Of a stretch of DNA of 64,000 bases, positions 24,338 through 32,169 are shown piece after piece. Numbering within the stretch: the first letter of the stretch is position 1; each line of letters starts with the position of its first letter. The translations under genes and the position numbers were made by a program. Location: the NCBI RefSeq assembly GCF_047729555.1, contig NZ_CP159825.1:868001-932000 (forward strand). Reading direction: 5' to 3'. Source of the stretch: Porticoccus sp905181945 (lineage in GTDB: Bacteria > Pseudomonadota > Gammaproteobacteria > Pseudomonadales > Porticoccaceae). The notes beneath the pieces were generated by a model. It saw only the letters and a list, made by a program, of their open reading frames with translations, was not told the DNA's origin and searched no databases.

Positions 24338-25456
24338 TTAAGATTCTGGTTCTAATTGTTTCTCTGCTAGACAGGTCTTCTCTATTTGTTTGGCGGCATA
24401 TTCAGTACCTGCTTTACCTGCTTCTTTAGCACAGTCACTTCTAGCTGATTCAACTGACTTGTAAAGGTATTTATTATTAGCAAATATACCTGATAGAAGT
24501 TCGCCAGTAGTAGTAGTGTAAGTGCCTTTGCCGTGATTCATATCATTCTTAAACTCACCTACGTATGAAGAACCATTAGACGCAGTGAATGCGCCTTTGC
24601 CAGCTCTCACACCGTCTATAAAGTAGCCCCGATATATAGCACCATCAGCCCAAGTATGTGTGCCATTGCCGTGATACTTACCATCCTTAAATTCACCTAC
24701 GTATGAAGAACCATTAGGCACAGTGAATGCGCCTTGTCCGTTTTCCTTGCCATCCTTGAACTCACCCTCGTATCTATCACCATGAGCCCAAGTAAATGTG
24801 CCTTTGCCATTTTTCTTATTATCCTTAAACTCACCTACGTATTTATTGCCATTAGCATAAGCCATAGTGCCATTGCCGTGATATTTATCATCCTTAAACT
24901 CAACCTCGTATCTATCACCACTAGCCCAAGTAAATGTGCCTTTGCCATTTTTCTTATTATCCTTAAACTCACCTACGTATTTATTGCCATTAGCATAAGC
25001 CATAGTGCCATTGCCGTGATACTTACCATCCTTAAATTCACCTACGTATGAAGAACCATTAGGCACAGTGAATGCGCCTTGTCCGTTTTCCTTGCCATCC
25101 TTGAACTCACCCTCGTATCTATCACCATGAGCCCAAGTAAATGTGCCTTTGCCATTTTTCTTATTATCCTTAAACTCACCTACGTATTTATTGCCATTAG
25201 CATAAGCCATAGTGCCATTGCCGTGATATTTATCATCCTTAAACTCAACCTCGTATCTATCACCACTAGCCCAAGTAAATGTGCCTTTGCCGTGTCTCTT
25301 ATCATCCTTAAATTCACCTACATATTTATTGCCATTATCAAAAGTAATAGTGCCAAAACAGTTATGGTAAGTGTCTTCAGGACAAGGAGGTAAATCACTA
25401 GCGTAACTAGGGAGTGCTATTAGGATAAGGACTGTTGCTATGATTAGAGTTTTCAT
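24338..25456 (-). CDS. Exported MORN-repeat protein with internal tandem duplication, 372 aa
   Basis: Signal peptide MKTLIIATVLILIALPSYAS, mature start DLPPCPEDTYHNCFG as in the 21479 protein, then about 13 MORN repeats of 23 residues. Five repeats (115 residues, 345 bases) are duplicated in tandem with almost no base change. The tail ARSDCAKEAGKAGTEYAAK ... CLAEKQ matches the tail of the 21479 protein. The exported ladder-like repeat domain could bind envelope lipids, peptidoglycan or another protein; this is inference from eukaryotic MORN proteins. It begins 1 base after the stop of the cytoplasmic MORN gene upstream. Confidence 0.8.
   Translation of the reverse strand: MKTLIIATVLILIALPSYASDLPPCPEDTYHNCFGTITFDNGNKYVGEFKDDKRHGKGTFTWASGDRYEVEFKDDKYHGNGTMAYANGNKYVGEFKDNKKNGKGTFTWAHGDRYEGEFKDGKENGQGAFTVPNGSSYVGEFKDGKYHGNGTMAYANGNKYVGEFKDNKKNGKGTFTWASGDRYEVEFKDDKYHGNGTMAYANGNKYVGEFKDNKKNGKGTFTWAHGDRYEGEFKDGKENGQGAFTVPNGSSYVGEFKDGKYHGNGTHTWADGAIYRGYFIDGVRAGKGAFTASNGSSYVGEFKNDMNHGKGTYTTTTGELLSGIFANNKYLYKSVESARSDCAKEAGKAGTEYAAKQIEKTCLAEKQLEPES
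24660..25293. repeat. 345-base tandem duplication inside a MORN gene
   Basis: Bases 24660-24948 recur at 25005-25293 with an exact 345-base offset and no difference that I can see. The unit equals five 69-base MORN repeats, so the frame is kept. The identity indicates a recent unequal exchange or an assembly-sensitive locus. Confidence 0.8.
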
Positions 25457-26236
25457 TTATTCCTTAAAGATATTTGATATTAGTGTTTTATATTGCTGGA
25501 AGTCCTTAATCTTTCCATCATCAATGGGGGCGGATTGTGAGGTAGCTGTGGACTGTATTTTTTTCTTTTGCTTGCGAGCTTTTCTTTGCATCTTTTTAGG
25601 GAGTTCTGTACCCCACTCACCAATATATTCGCCATGGGCCCAAACGCCTAATCGCTGCTCTCCATCACTATGAAATTCAGCGCCAGTGCCATGTGGTAAG
25701 CCATCTTTATATTCACCGAAATACTTCACCCACTCACCCGTTTCTTCATTGGTGACCAGCATGTAACCTTGGCCATTCTCTAGGTTATCTTTATATCCGC
25801 CTTTATAGACTACATAGCAGCCTTCCTCTTTTCCATGCAAGCTGCCATGACCTTCTCTTTTGTCTTTTTTAAAGTTGCCTTCATATCTTGATGAATCTGG
25901 ATAGATAATGACTCCCTCACCATCAAGATAATCTTTAACAAACCCACCGATAAATGTTGTTCCGTCAGACTGCGTCAAAGTTCCTTTTCCGTGAAATTTC
26001 CCTGTTTTAAACGATCCCACATAGATAGAGCCATCTGGAAAAGTCATCTTGCCCTTGCCATTGAATTTTCCCCATTTCCACTGACCTTTATAGATGTGAC
26101 CATCAGCCCAAGTAAATGTACCAAATCCATCTGGTTGATCCACATCCAGCTCACCAATGTAGTGATCACCGTCTTCAGTGGTGAAGGTTTGGTTTTTTAG
26201 TTCTTCTGGAGACTTTTTACCGAATAGTCCGAACAT
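25457..26236 (-). CDS. Cytoplasmic MORN-repeat protein, 259 aa
   Basis: Starts MFGLFGKKSPEELKNQTF with no signal peptide. About eight MORN-type repeats follow (HYIGELDVDQPDGFGTFTWA, YKGQWKWGKFNGKGKMTFP and others), some irregular, then a basic linker (KKMQRKARKQKKK) and a helical C-terminus (FQQYKTLISNIFKE). The basic patch could touch nucleic acid or the membrane. It is the first gene of a run of MORN genes and, with the 28642 protein, represents the cytoplasmic branch of the family. Confidence 0.75.
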   Translation of the reverse strand: MFGLFGKKSPEELKNQTFTTEDGDHYIGELDVDQPDGFGTFTWADGHIYKGQWKWGKFNGKGKMTFPDGSIYVGSFKTGKFHGKGTLTQSDGTTFIGGFVKDYLDGEGVIIYPDSSRYEGNFKKDKREGHGSLHGKEEGCYVVYKGGYKDNLENGQGYMLVTNEETGEWVKYFGEYKDGLPHGTGAEFHSDGEQRLGVWAHGEYIGEWGTELPKKMQRKARKQKKKIQSTATSQSAPIDDGKIKDFQQYKTLISNIFKE

Positions 26237-26290
26237 TTATCTTCCTTCACTGAGAGTCAGTTTATGTATTAATGCAATGAGTGGTATTTT

Positions 26291-26575
26291 TTAGCTGGAT
26301 GCCCTATATGCAGTGATTGTAAAATAAACTCCAACGATTATATTTATTGGAAACCATACTTCTCTGGATAGGTGGACAGGTATCAGGGGGTTAAATAATA
26401 AAGCTATACCCAAAAATGCCCAGAAATTAAAGCTATCTCTCTCAAAAAGAAAAAATGCAGCGTAAATTGAAATTCCTGTGACAACTAACCTTAGTAAAGT
26501 GTAGTAGCCATAAGGTAAACCAAAGATAGCAATGAAAAGTAATATGGCTGGAATGTAGAGGATTTTTTTTGTCAT
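26291..26575 (-). CDS. Small inner-membrane protein (DUF6804-like), 94 aa
   Basis: Three to four hydrophobic helices fill the chain (ILYIPAILLFIAIFGLPYGY, RLVVTGISIYAAFFLFERDS, WAFLGIALLFNPLIPVHLS, INIIVGVYFTITA). The motif sequence FNPLIPVHLSREVW is characteristic of small DUF6804-type proteins found in mobile regions. Function unknown. It lies between the MORN cluster and another small membrane gene. Confidence 0.6.
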   Translation of the reverse strand: MTKKILYIPAILLFIAIFGLPYGYYTLLRLVVTGISIYAAFFLFERDSFNFWAFLGIALLFNPLIPVHLSREVWFPINIIVGVYFTITAYRASS

Positions 26576-26683
26576 TTATTCACCCATTAGATTGAGCTCT
26601 CTTCCAGTTAAATAACGATACAAATTTTCAGCATCGGAAAATTGATCGGGGTAAACATTTAATTCTTCTCTCAACAGATACCT

Positions 26684-26986
26684 TTAGGATTGTTTTGATT
26701 TAAATACTTTTGAGAAGACTTCCGTTACGAGTGCTGGAGCTATGAGCAACAAGCCTGGAGCGGCAACTAAAACTCCAACCCACGTATCATATCCATATAC
26801 GCTAGTCACTGCTAAATAAGTTCCCACTGTTAACGGCAACATAAATCGTAGTATGAAAGCTACAGCAACAGCACCTACAGCCCAGCCGCTCCCGAGCCAG
26901 TCTTCAATTCCTATATAACCTAAGCCAATTTGAGCAATACCTGCAATCATAATTCCAATATATAATAAACCCATTAATGCAGCCAT
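26684..26986 (-). CDS. Small inner-membrane protein, 100 aa
   Basis: Three hydrophobic helices (MGLLYIGIMIAGIAQIGLGY, AVGAVAVAFILRFMLPLTVG, VGVLVAAPGLLLIAPALV) with a short amphipathic C-terminus (EVFSKVFKSKQS). The sequence is Gly- and Ala-rich. I do not recognise a family. It follows the exported 204-residue gene by 76 bases on the same strand. Confidence 0.5.
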   Translation of the reverse strand: MAALMGLLYIGIMIAGIAQIGLGYIGIEDWLGSGWAVGAVAVAFILRFMLPLTVGTYLAVTSVYGYDTWVGVLVAAPGLLLIAPALVTEVFSKVFKSKQS

Positions 26987-27062
26987 CTATTCATCCTTTG
27001 CTTATTTATTAAAAATACTTGCTATCCATGGTTTAGACGATTAATGATAATAGCTTCATCGT

Positions 27063-27677
27063 TTAATTATCACAATCTGATGATGTGATGGCGAATTCAC
27101 CGATATATTTATTGGTGTCAGTATAATAAATGTACCCTAAGTCAAACAATTTCAACAAAGAGAGCGTTGCAGGTGTTGAGCATGCGACAGTTATTGTATG
27201 TTTTTGCAATTGTTTATTAACGACGCTAGAAGTAATTTTATCGCCTGCGTCGCCTGATTTGATAAGGTAGTAGTAAACTAGTTTTTTTCCGTCCATACAC
27301 ATTGTTCTGCTTAATGATGTAATCCTATCAAGCGTAATTGGCGTTTCTTTGTTTATCTCAGCAGATGTATGATGGCACAACTTATCTCTGTGTTCATTTT
27401 TCACTATAAGCGAAAGACAAGATGTAAGTATTGGGCTGACCCTTGCGTCAGTGATAAATTTGCCTGATTTAAAAAGCTTTGCAGCTTCGCTCCAACTGAT
27501 TGTTTTGCTTAACTTGTTATAGAAACATCCGCAATAAAGTTTTGATTCCCTAACATTGTAATTTTTCGCTGTAGTTGCCTCGCATGAGGAAATAAAATCT
27601 TGTTCTCCTTTTTTCCAATCAGCATAACTAGGGAGTGCAAGCAGGATTAGTAGTGTGGCGGTGAGAAGTGTTTTCAT
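27063..27677 (-). CDS. Exported Cys-rich protein of unknown function, 204 aa
   Basis: Signal peptide MKTLLTATLLILLALPSYA is nearly identical to those of the MORN proteins. The mature part has about ten Cys (SSCEATT, YCGCFYNKL, SCLSL, LCHHTS, MCMDG, VACST, SDCDN), implying several disulfides. Residues 25-90 resemble the Cys-containing four-helix pattern of small periplasmic proteins; the rest ends in a MORN-like half motif (YTDTNKYIGEFAI). That ending suggests recombination with a MORN gene. No activity is evident. Confidence 0.55.
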   Translation of the reverse strand: MKTLLTATLLILLALPSYADWKKGEQDFISSCEATTAKNYNVRESKLYCGCFYNKLSKTISWSEAAKLFKSGKFITDARVSPILTSCLSLIVKNEHRDKLCHHTSAEINKETPITLDRITSLSRTMCMDGKKLVYYYLIKSGDAGDKITSSVVNKQLQKHTITVACSTPATLSLLKLFDLGYIYYTDTNKYIGEFAITSSDCDN

Positions 27678-27745
27678 TTCTATAATCCCCTGTTCTCTTA
27701 GATTTACAGAGTATGCTCAAGTGGTTTCATTGTTTGACCTCTAGC

Positions 27746-28171
27746 CTATAACGGTATGAAACAACAATCGTAACTCATAAGTTTTAATCTAAATTCTTCT
27801 ATTGATGAATCCTTCCAATCTTCAGCACTGAATCCGTTGCCATGATTGTCGTCAAATAATTTTGCAAAACGTATCACATATTCCTTGATTTCGGGTTGTT
27901 TATCAGAAAATAAAGCATCTCTAACTAGCTCGCTAGCAAACTGAACAGTAAGCTCCTGCTCTTTAGTTGCTTTAACTCCACGAGGCAAATAATCATGCGT
28001 CTTGCCTTCTAATATCCAAGCAAATTTCTTGAAAAATTCAAGCCCTTCTTCCGTATTAGAGTTAAATTCTTTTTTAAGAGTTTTTGTGTACATTAAGTAA
28101 ACGGAGCCTACCGTCATAACAAAATGATTAAATAAGTCCTTGCCGTCTATATCTTTGCTGAACCAGCCCAT
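27746..28171 (-). CDS. Cytoplasmic protein of unknown function, 141 aa
   Basis: Starts MGWFSKDIDGKDLFNHFVMT, mostly alpha-helical, no signal or membrane segment, ending in an unusual CCFIPL. No motif recognised. It is the rightmost minus-strand gene of the array before the two plus-strand genes at 28364-29796; the dispersed repeat copy at 27703 lies between it and the 27063 gene. Confidence 0.45.
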   Translation of the reverse strand: MGWFSKDIDGKDLFNHFVMTVGSVYLMYTKTLKKEFNSNTEEGLEFFKKFAWILEGKTHDYLPRGVKATKEQELTVQFASELVRDALFSDKQPEIKEYVIRFAKLFDDNHGNGFSAEDWKDSSIEEFRLKLMSYDCCFIPL

Positions 28172-28363
28172 AACTAATCTCCATTAAGTCTTGTATTTGC
28201 TTTTCCTTTCTCAGTAGAGAATACTCTGATGAAAAACATTTTCAAACAATATGCTTTGGCTAGCATTCAGAACGACATCAAGCCTTGTCGAGTCAGTAAA
28301 TCTTTATTTAATAAAGGGAAACAGCCCTATTGACCTAGATGCTTGTAACCAAAGGCGAATGAT

Positions 28364-28645
28364 ATGCTTGAACATCACATCAAAAACTGTGTATTTGATC
28401 TTGAATGTAAAAAATCATGGCAATCAATGCCAGTTGTTGAGTCAAAAAATAAGAAATGGTGGCGTTTTTCCACAAAAGGCGAAGTGCGCTTCTGCTCTGA
28501 TTGTGAAAAAAAAGTTTACCAGTGCTCCAGTAATGATGAGCTAGCTAAAAATATTAACCTTAATCGTTGCGTAATGATTGAAAAGCAGATCGAATCGGAT
28601 AGACCCGCAATAATCGTAGGATATATCCGAGAGACTAAGGAATGA
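28364..28645 (+). CDS. Cys-rich (zinc-ribbon-like) protein, 93 aa
   Basis: The frame MLEHHIKNCVFDLECKKSW contains C-x5-C, then RFCSDCEKKVYQC (C-x2-C-x6-C), a pattern expected to bind one or two zinc ions. A basic/aromatic patch (SKNKKWWRFSTKG) separates the halves. A family of such proteins co-occurs with MORN proteins in other bacteria, but I cannot name it. The stop overlaps the start of the MORN gene (ATGA), so the pair is translationally coupled. A truncated copy lies at 6224. A 34-codon frame at 28229-28333 upstream is not called. Confidence 0.6.
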   Translation: MLEHHIKNCVFDLECKKSWQSMPVVESKNKKWWRFSTKGEVRFCSDCEKKVYQCSSNDELAKNINLNRCVMIEKQIESDRPAIIVGYIRETKE

Positions 28646-29796
28646 AGATATCATCGTCAATCAAGTACTTCTCCGGAGATATCTATCTGGGTGAATGGAA
28701 AAATGGCAAGCGCCACGGACAAGGCACAATGACCTGGCCTGGACGTAATGGTGGAAGTTATGTCGGCGGGTTTAAAGATGGCCGCTATCATGGCCAAGGC
28801 ATCATGAGTTATGACTTTGGCGAAAAATACATCGGCGGGTACAAGCACGGTGCTCGTCATGGGCAAGGTGTCTGTAACTTCTCCGAAGGTGGCACCTACA
28901 CTGGTGCATTTAAGAATGGGGACATGAATGGACAAGGCCTCTTTATTCATCCCCTTGGCAACCAGATATACGTCGGTAAATGGAAAGACGGGGAGCGTCA
29001 CGGACAAGGTGTAATGACTAGTGATGACCTAGATAGTTATCCCAAACTAAGGCTCGGACGTCAGCTGTCTCGAGAGGAATATTTCGGTAAAAAAAATCGC
29101 CCCTATGCGGTCATAACAAAATCCCCCAAGTTTAAGTATGAAGGTCAGTGGAAGCACGACCTGTTTCATGGACAAGGTACCCATACTTGGCCTAATGGTG
29201 ATAAATACGTCGGTGGATGGAAGGATGATCGGTTTCACGGAAAAGGTATTTTTACTGTTCTCGGTTGCTATGAATGCATCGGACAATGGAAGGATGGCCA
29301 ATACCATGGCCAGGGGAGTTGTATTTTCGATACTGGCACTAAATATGTTGGTGGATGGAAGGACAACAGGCCTCATGGCCAGGGGATCCAGACCTGGAGT
29401 AATGGCGAAAAGTACGTCGGTGAATGGAAGGATGGTAAGCGCCACGGACAAGGCACAATGACCTGGAGTGATGACGAAAAGTACGTCGGTGAATGGAAGG
29501 ATGGTGAGCAACACGGCAAAGGAACCCGTATTTATGCCGATGGCGAAAAGTACGTCGGTGAGTGGAAAAACAATGAGCGTAATGGCCAGGGGACCTGTAT
29601 TTATGATGATAACAACAAATACACTGGTGGCTGGAAAGATGGGTTCTGGGACTCTAAAGGCACAGTGACTATGACTGCAGGCGAGGAAATTTATGAAGCC
29701 ACTAGTGAATTCAAAGCATACAAGAGTGTTGGAAAAATGAAACTTACGCGCAATGGCAAGCCATTTACTCCTTTAAAAAAATATAAAAAAGGGTAG
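28642..29796 (+). CDS. Cytoplasmic MORN-repeat protein, 384 aa
   Basis: No signal peptide. About 13 MORN repeats in two blocks (five, then eight) separated by a unique loop (about residues 128-166: YPKLRLGRQLSREEYFGKK). The repeats follow YVGEWKDGKRHGQGTMTW, closer to canonical eukaryotic-like MORN than the exported relatives, and the DNA of several units is nearly identical. The basic C-terminus ends LKKYKKG. Cotranscribed with the Cys-rich gene upstream and on the opposite strand from the other MORN genes. Confidence 0.78.
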   Translation: MKISSSIKYFSGDIYLGEWKNGKRHGQGTMTWPGRNGGSYVGGFKDGRYHGQGIMSYDFGEKYIGGYKHGARHGQGVCNFSEGGTYTGAFKNGDMNGQGLFIHPLGNQIYVGKWKDGERHGQGVMTSDDLDSYPKLRLGRQLSREEYFGKKNRPYAVITKSPKFKYEGQWKHDLFHGQGTHTWPNGDKYVGGWKDDRFHGKGIFTVLGCYECIGQWKDGQYHGQGSCIFDTGTKYVGGWKDNRPHGQGIQTWSNGEKYVGEWKDGKRHGQGTMTWSDDEKYVGEWKDGEQHGKGTRIYADGEKYVGEWKNNERNGQGTCIYDDNNKYTGGWKDGFWDSKGTVTMTAGEEIYEATSEFKAYKSVGKMKLTRNGKPFTPLKKYKKG

Positions 29797-30287
29797 CAGT
29801 CTTGACGAAAACAACTCTCAGTTAGCGTTAGAATTAAATCTCTAAGAATTACACTGCAAGGCTAAAAATCTACAGCCAGTCTTTTTTTAACATCTGCTTC
29901 AGATAATATTACACCAACGCCTGCGCGGAGATTACTAAACTTCCCCATAAATGATTTACTGTTTTCGCGGGCAGAACTATGTTCGTGTTCTATTTGTACA
30001 GTTAAAAAACCGAACAGAATTGAGAGACAGTTGATAAGGCGCAAAGCCGCGTATTCTCTATATATATATAATATTATTATTATTATTATTACCTATTGTT
30101 CGGTTGTTCGTACTTTTTTTATAGGACAATACCTTTTACTTTTGCCAATTATATTGCGCCGGCAATTGTCTTGGGTGTCTATATATTCAAAACCTGATGT
30201 ATACCCTAAAAAAACACCGAACGCCTGACAACGTAGGTGGCGCCTACGTATAGTACCGAACAATTCCACAACAAAAAGCCGAACGAG
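29797..30287. other. Gene-free stretch next to the AlpA regulator
   Basis: No supported gene. It holds a TAT-type microsatellite (about 30070-30091), repeated CCGAAC motifs (listed separately) and the inverted repeat ACGTAGG/CCTACGT at 30230-30248. A 60-codon minus-strand frame (29862-30044) lacks a ribosome site and family features. Confidence 0.5.
30010..30284. promoter_or_regulatory. CCGAAC repeat cluster, possible recombination or replication sites
   Basis: CCGAAC occurs at 30010, 30217, 30256 and 30279, and its complement GTTCGG at 30098. Five copies of a 6-mer in 275 bases, beside an excisionase-type gene and near the island end, could be AlpA or initiator binding sites. No experiment or family rule supports a specific role. 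Confidence 0.35.
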
Positions 30288-30518
30288 CTACTCTTTCTTT
30301 AGCTCTATAGGATATAGGTGCCCCCCTTTAAGACGAATGCATAATTTATCTATATCAGATTGAAGCCAAGCTGTAGTTCGTGGTCCAATTCTTACCCCCG
30401 GCGGATAAATTCCAGACTGAATTCCAGCCCACCAGGCTGATCGACTAACTGGAATTTTAGTTAGCACGGTTGGTAATCTATAAAACCCAGACTGGGTGTT
30501 TTGTGTCTCTGCTTGCAT
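30288..30518 (-). CDS. alpA: AlpA-family regulator / excisionase
   Basis: A 76-residue winged-helix DNA-binding protein. The AlpA pattern is clear: FYRLPTVLTKIPVSRSAWW (helix-turn-helix with the recognition helix), then GIYPPGVRIGPRTTAWLQSD and a basic tail. AlpA proteins control integrase expression and excision of P4-like elements. It lies 73 bases downstream of the integrase gene on the same strand, the usual pairing at the tRNA end of an island. Confidence 0.88.
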   Translation of the reverse strand: MQAETQNTQSGFYRLPTVLTKIPVSRSAWWAGIQSGIYPPGVRIGPRTTAWLQSDIDKLCIRLKGGHLYPIELKKE

Positions 30519-30591
30519 CGTATTTCACTCTTAATAAATAAAAATTATCTGTTTCTCATCGAGATTTATATCGAAATTTCTCTGTATGCCT

Positions 30592-31806
30592 TTAAATGGT
30601 TTTTCCATTGATTGAAACAACGTTTGTGCCACCTCTTAGACCATCCAGATAATCAGCCCAGTGTTGCATCATCTTCTGACGCTCTGGCAGGTATGTCGCA
30701 TAATTATAGGCAGCCGATACCTGATTTCCGATTTTATGTGCCAATTGGAGCTCAATAACATCGTGTCGCAAACCCTGTTCGTGCAATATGGTTGATGCGG
30801 TGCTTCTGAAGCCATGTGCCGTATGCTTGTCCTTGTAGCCCATGCGTTTTAATGCAACATTGACTGTGTTCTCAGACATAGGTCGCTTAACGCTGACAGC
30901 CCCAGGAAACAGGTACTGCAGATGCCCTGTATGACCGTGCAAATCTTTAAGAATAACTAATACTTGCTTTGACAGCGGGACAATATGAGGCAGCCTCATC
31001 TTCATTTTTTCCCCGGGGATTTTCCATTCCTTCTTTTCGAAATCAATTTCAGCCCACTCGGCGTGACGCAGCTCTCCCGGGCGAACAAATACCAAAGGAG
31101 CCAACTGTAACGCCTGTTGAGTCAGATAGGCACCTTCATAGTTATCGATATCAAGAAGGAGCTGACTAACCTTATCTGGGTCAGTAATGCTTGAATGATG
31201 CTTGACCTTAACTGGAGTTAAAGCGCCTTTTAGTACTGAACTCAAGTCCATCGACGCCCTATCAGTTGCAATTGCAAATCTGGATATCTGGCCACAAATT
31301 TGAAGCGCACGATGCGCCGTTTCAATATTTCCTCGAGATTCAATTTTTTGAATAGCACACAACAACGCAGCGGGTTTTAATTTACTCATAGCGGTACTGC
31401 CGATAAATGGAAAAATATGTCGTTTCAACATACTCATTGTCCTATCAGCAGTTTTCTTGACCCATTTCACCTTATGCTTTTCATGCCACTCCAAAGCAAC
31501 TGACTCAAATGTATTGGCCGCTTCTTCTTTATCATGGCGCAACTTAGTTTTCTTGATTTCACTTGGATCAAGACCTTGCGCGAGAAACTTTTTAGCTTTA
31601 TCGCGAGCCTCTCTGGCTTCAGCAAGAGTGACATCAGGATACTGACCGAAGGACAAAAGGTACTCTTTGTTGTTAAAACGATATTTGAGCCGCCAACACT
31701 TTGAGCCCGTAGGGTTAACTAGAAGATATAGGCCTCCGCTATCAAATAGCTTGTAGGATTTATCGCGGGGTTTGGCTTTAGTAATTTGAATATGCGTCAA
31801 TGCCAT
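30592..31806 (-). CDS. int: P4-type tyrosine recombinase (island integrase)
   Basis: A 404-residue integrase. The N-terminal arm-binding domain (DUF4102 type: MALTHIQITKAKPRDKSYKL, GGLYLLVNPTGSK) is followed by a core-binding SAM-like domain (about 100-190) and the catalytic domain with RPGELRHAEW (Arg), HTAHGFRSTA (His-x-x-Arg), LAHK and the nucleophile Tyr in NYATYLPERQ. All catalytic residues are present. It reads away from tRNA-Leu, 197 bases from the tRNA 3' end, the standard layout for islands inserted in a tRNA. Confidence 0.95.
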   Translation of the reverse strand: MALTHIQITKAKPRDKSYKLFDSGGLYLLVNPTGSKCWRLKYRFNNKEYLLSFGQYPDVTLAEAREARDKAKKFLAQGLDPSEIKKTKLRHDKEEAANTFESVALEWHEKHKVKWVKKTADRTMSMLKRHIFPFIGSTAMSKLKPAALLCAIQKIESRGNIETAHRALQICGQISRFAIATDRASMDLSSVLKGALTPVKVKHHSSITDPDKVSQLLLDIDNYEGAYLTQQALQLAPLVFVRPGELRHAEWAEIDFEKKEWKIPGEKMKMRLPHIVPLSKQVLVILKDLHGHTGHLQYLFPGAVSVKRPMSENTVNVALKRMGYKDKHTAHGFRSTASTILHEQGLRHDVIELQLAHKIGNQVSAAYNYATYLPERQKMMQHWADYLDGLRGGTNVVSINGKTI

Positions 31807-31870
31807 AATTGGGGGTACCGAGGTAATGAGTGAAGTAAGATACCCCCAAAAATACCCCCAAAAATTATGG
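31807..31870. promoter_or_regulatory. Right-end arm-type sites upstream of the integrase
   Basis: AATTGGGGGTACCGAG at 31807-31822 is the exact reverse complement of 12730-12745. TACCCCC at 31841 and 31853 repeats the 12-base spacing of the left-end pair. The sites overlap the integrase promoter, so autoregulation by the integrase is plausible. Confidence 0.6.
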
Positions 31871-32001
31871 ATGTCAATGGATCACTATAGACAACTGTAT
31901 TGTAAATAAAATTAATTAATCAATTAAATCATATACTTAACGTAAAATTAAAGTTTACTAAAGGACCGTATGGACGGGTTTGGACTAGGGGAAAACAAGA
32001 A

Positions 32002-32016
32002 ATGGTGCCCGGAGCC
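32002..32016. other. Right attachment site (attR) in the tRNA-Leu 3' end
   Basis: ATGGTGCCCGGAGCC is identical to 12657-12671. The arm to its left (31953-32001) matches 8440-8489. The tRNA gene remains intact, as expected when the element supplies the duplicated 3' end. Confidence 0.75.
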
Positions 32017-32090
32017 GGAATCGAACCGGCACGGTGTTTCCACCGAGGGATTTTAAGTCCCTTGCGTCTACCAATTTCGCCATCCGGGCA
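32003..32090 (-). tRNA. tRNA-Leu (TAA anticodon)
   Basis: The complement reads TGCCCGGATGGCGAAATTGG from the 5' end and closes with CCGGGCA and encoded CCA. The acceptor stem TGCCCGG/CCGGGCA pairs fully. The anticodon loop CTTAAAA has TAA at 34-36. A long variable arm (TCGGTGGAAACACCG) marks a class II tRNA, and GGTTCGATTCC is the T loop. It serves as insertion site for the island. Confidence 0.96.
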
Positions 32091-32169
32091 TAGTCAATGG
32101 ATGGGCTAAACTACCAATTTTTGTTCTAGAATCTCACCATGCTGGCTGTTCTATTCTTTCAGTCTAAAA

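Noticed and set aside
21500..25400. CRISPR-like regular repeats
   Set aside because: The 69-base periodicity is in frame and encodes MORN repeats; there are no unique spacers or cas genes.
26291..26986. Toxin-antitoxin pair of small genes
   Set aside because: Both genes encode multi-helix membrane proteins separated by 108 bases, with no antitoxin-like DNA-binding partner.
10700..28200. Integron-type cassette array (many small same-strand genes)
   Set aside because: No IntI-type integrase and no series of attC sites was found. One GCCTAAC/GTTAGGC core-like string at 10853-10859 is not enough.
28229..28333. 34-codon frame MKNIFKQYALASIQ upstream of the Cys-rich gene
   Set aside because: Weak ribosome site and no known family; kept only as a remark.
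29862..30044. Minus-strand 60-codon frame
   Set aside because: Non-ATG start, no ribosome site, no protein-like motif, and it lies in the gene-free control stretch.
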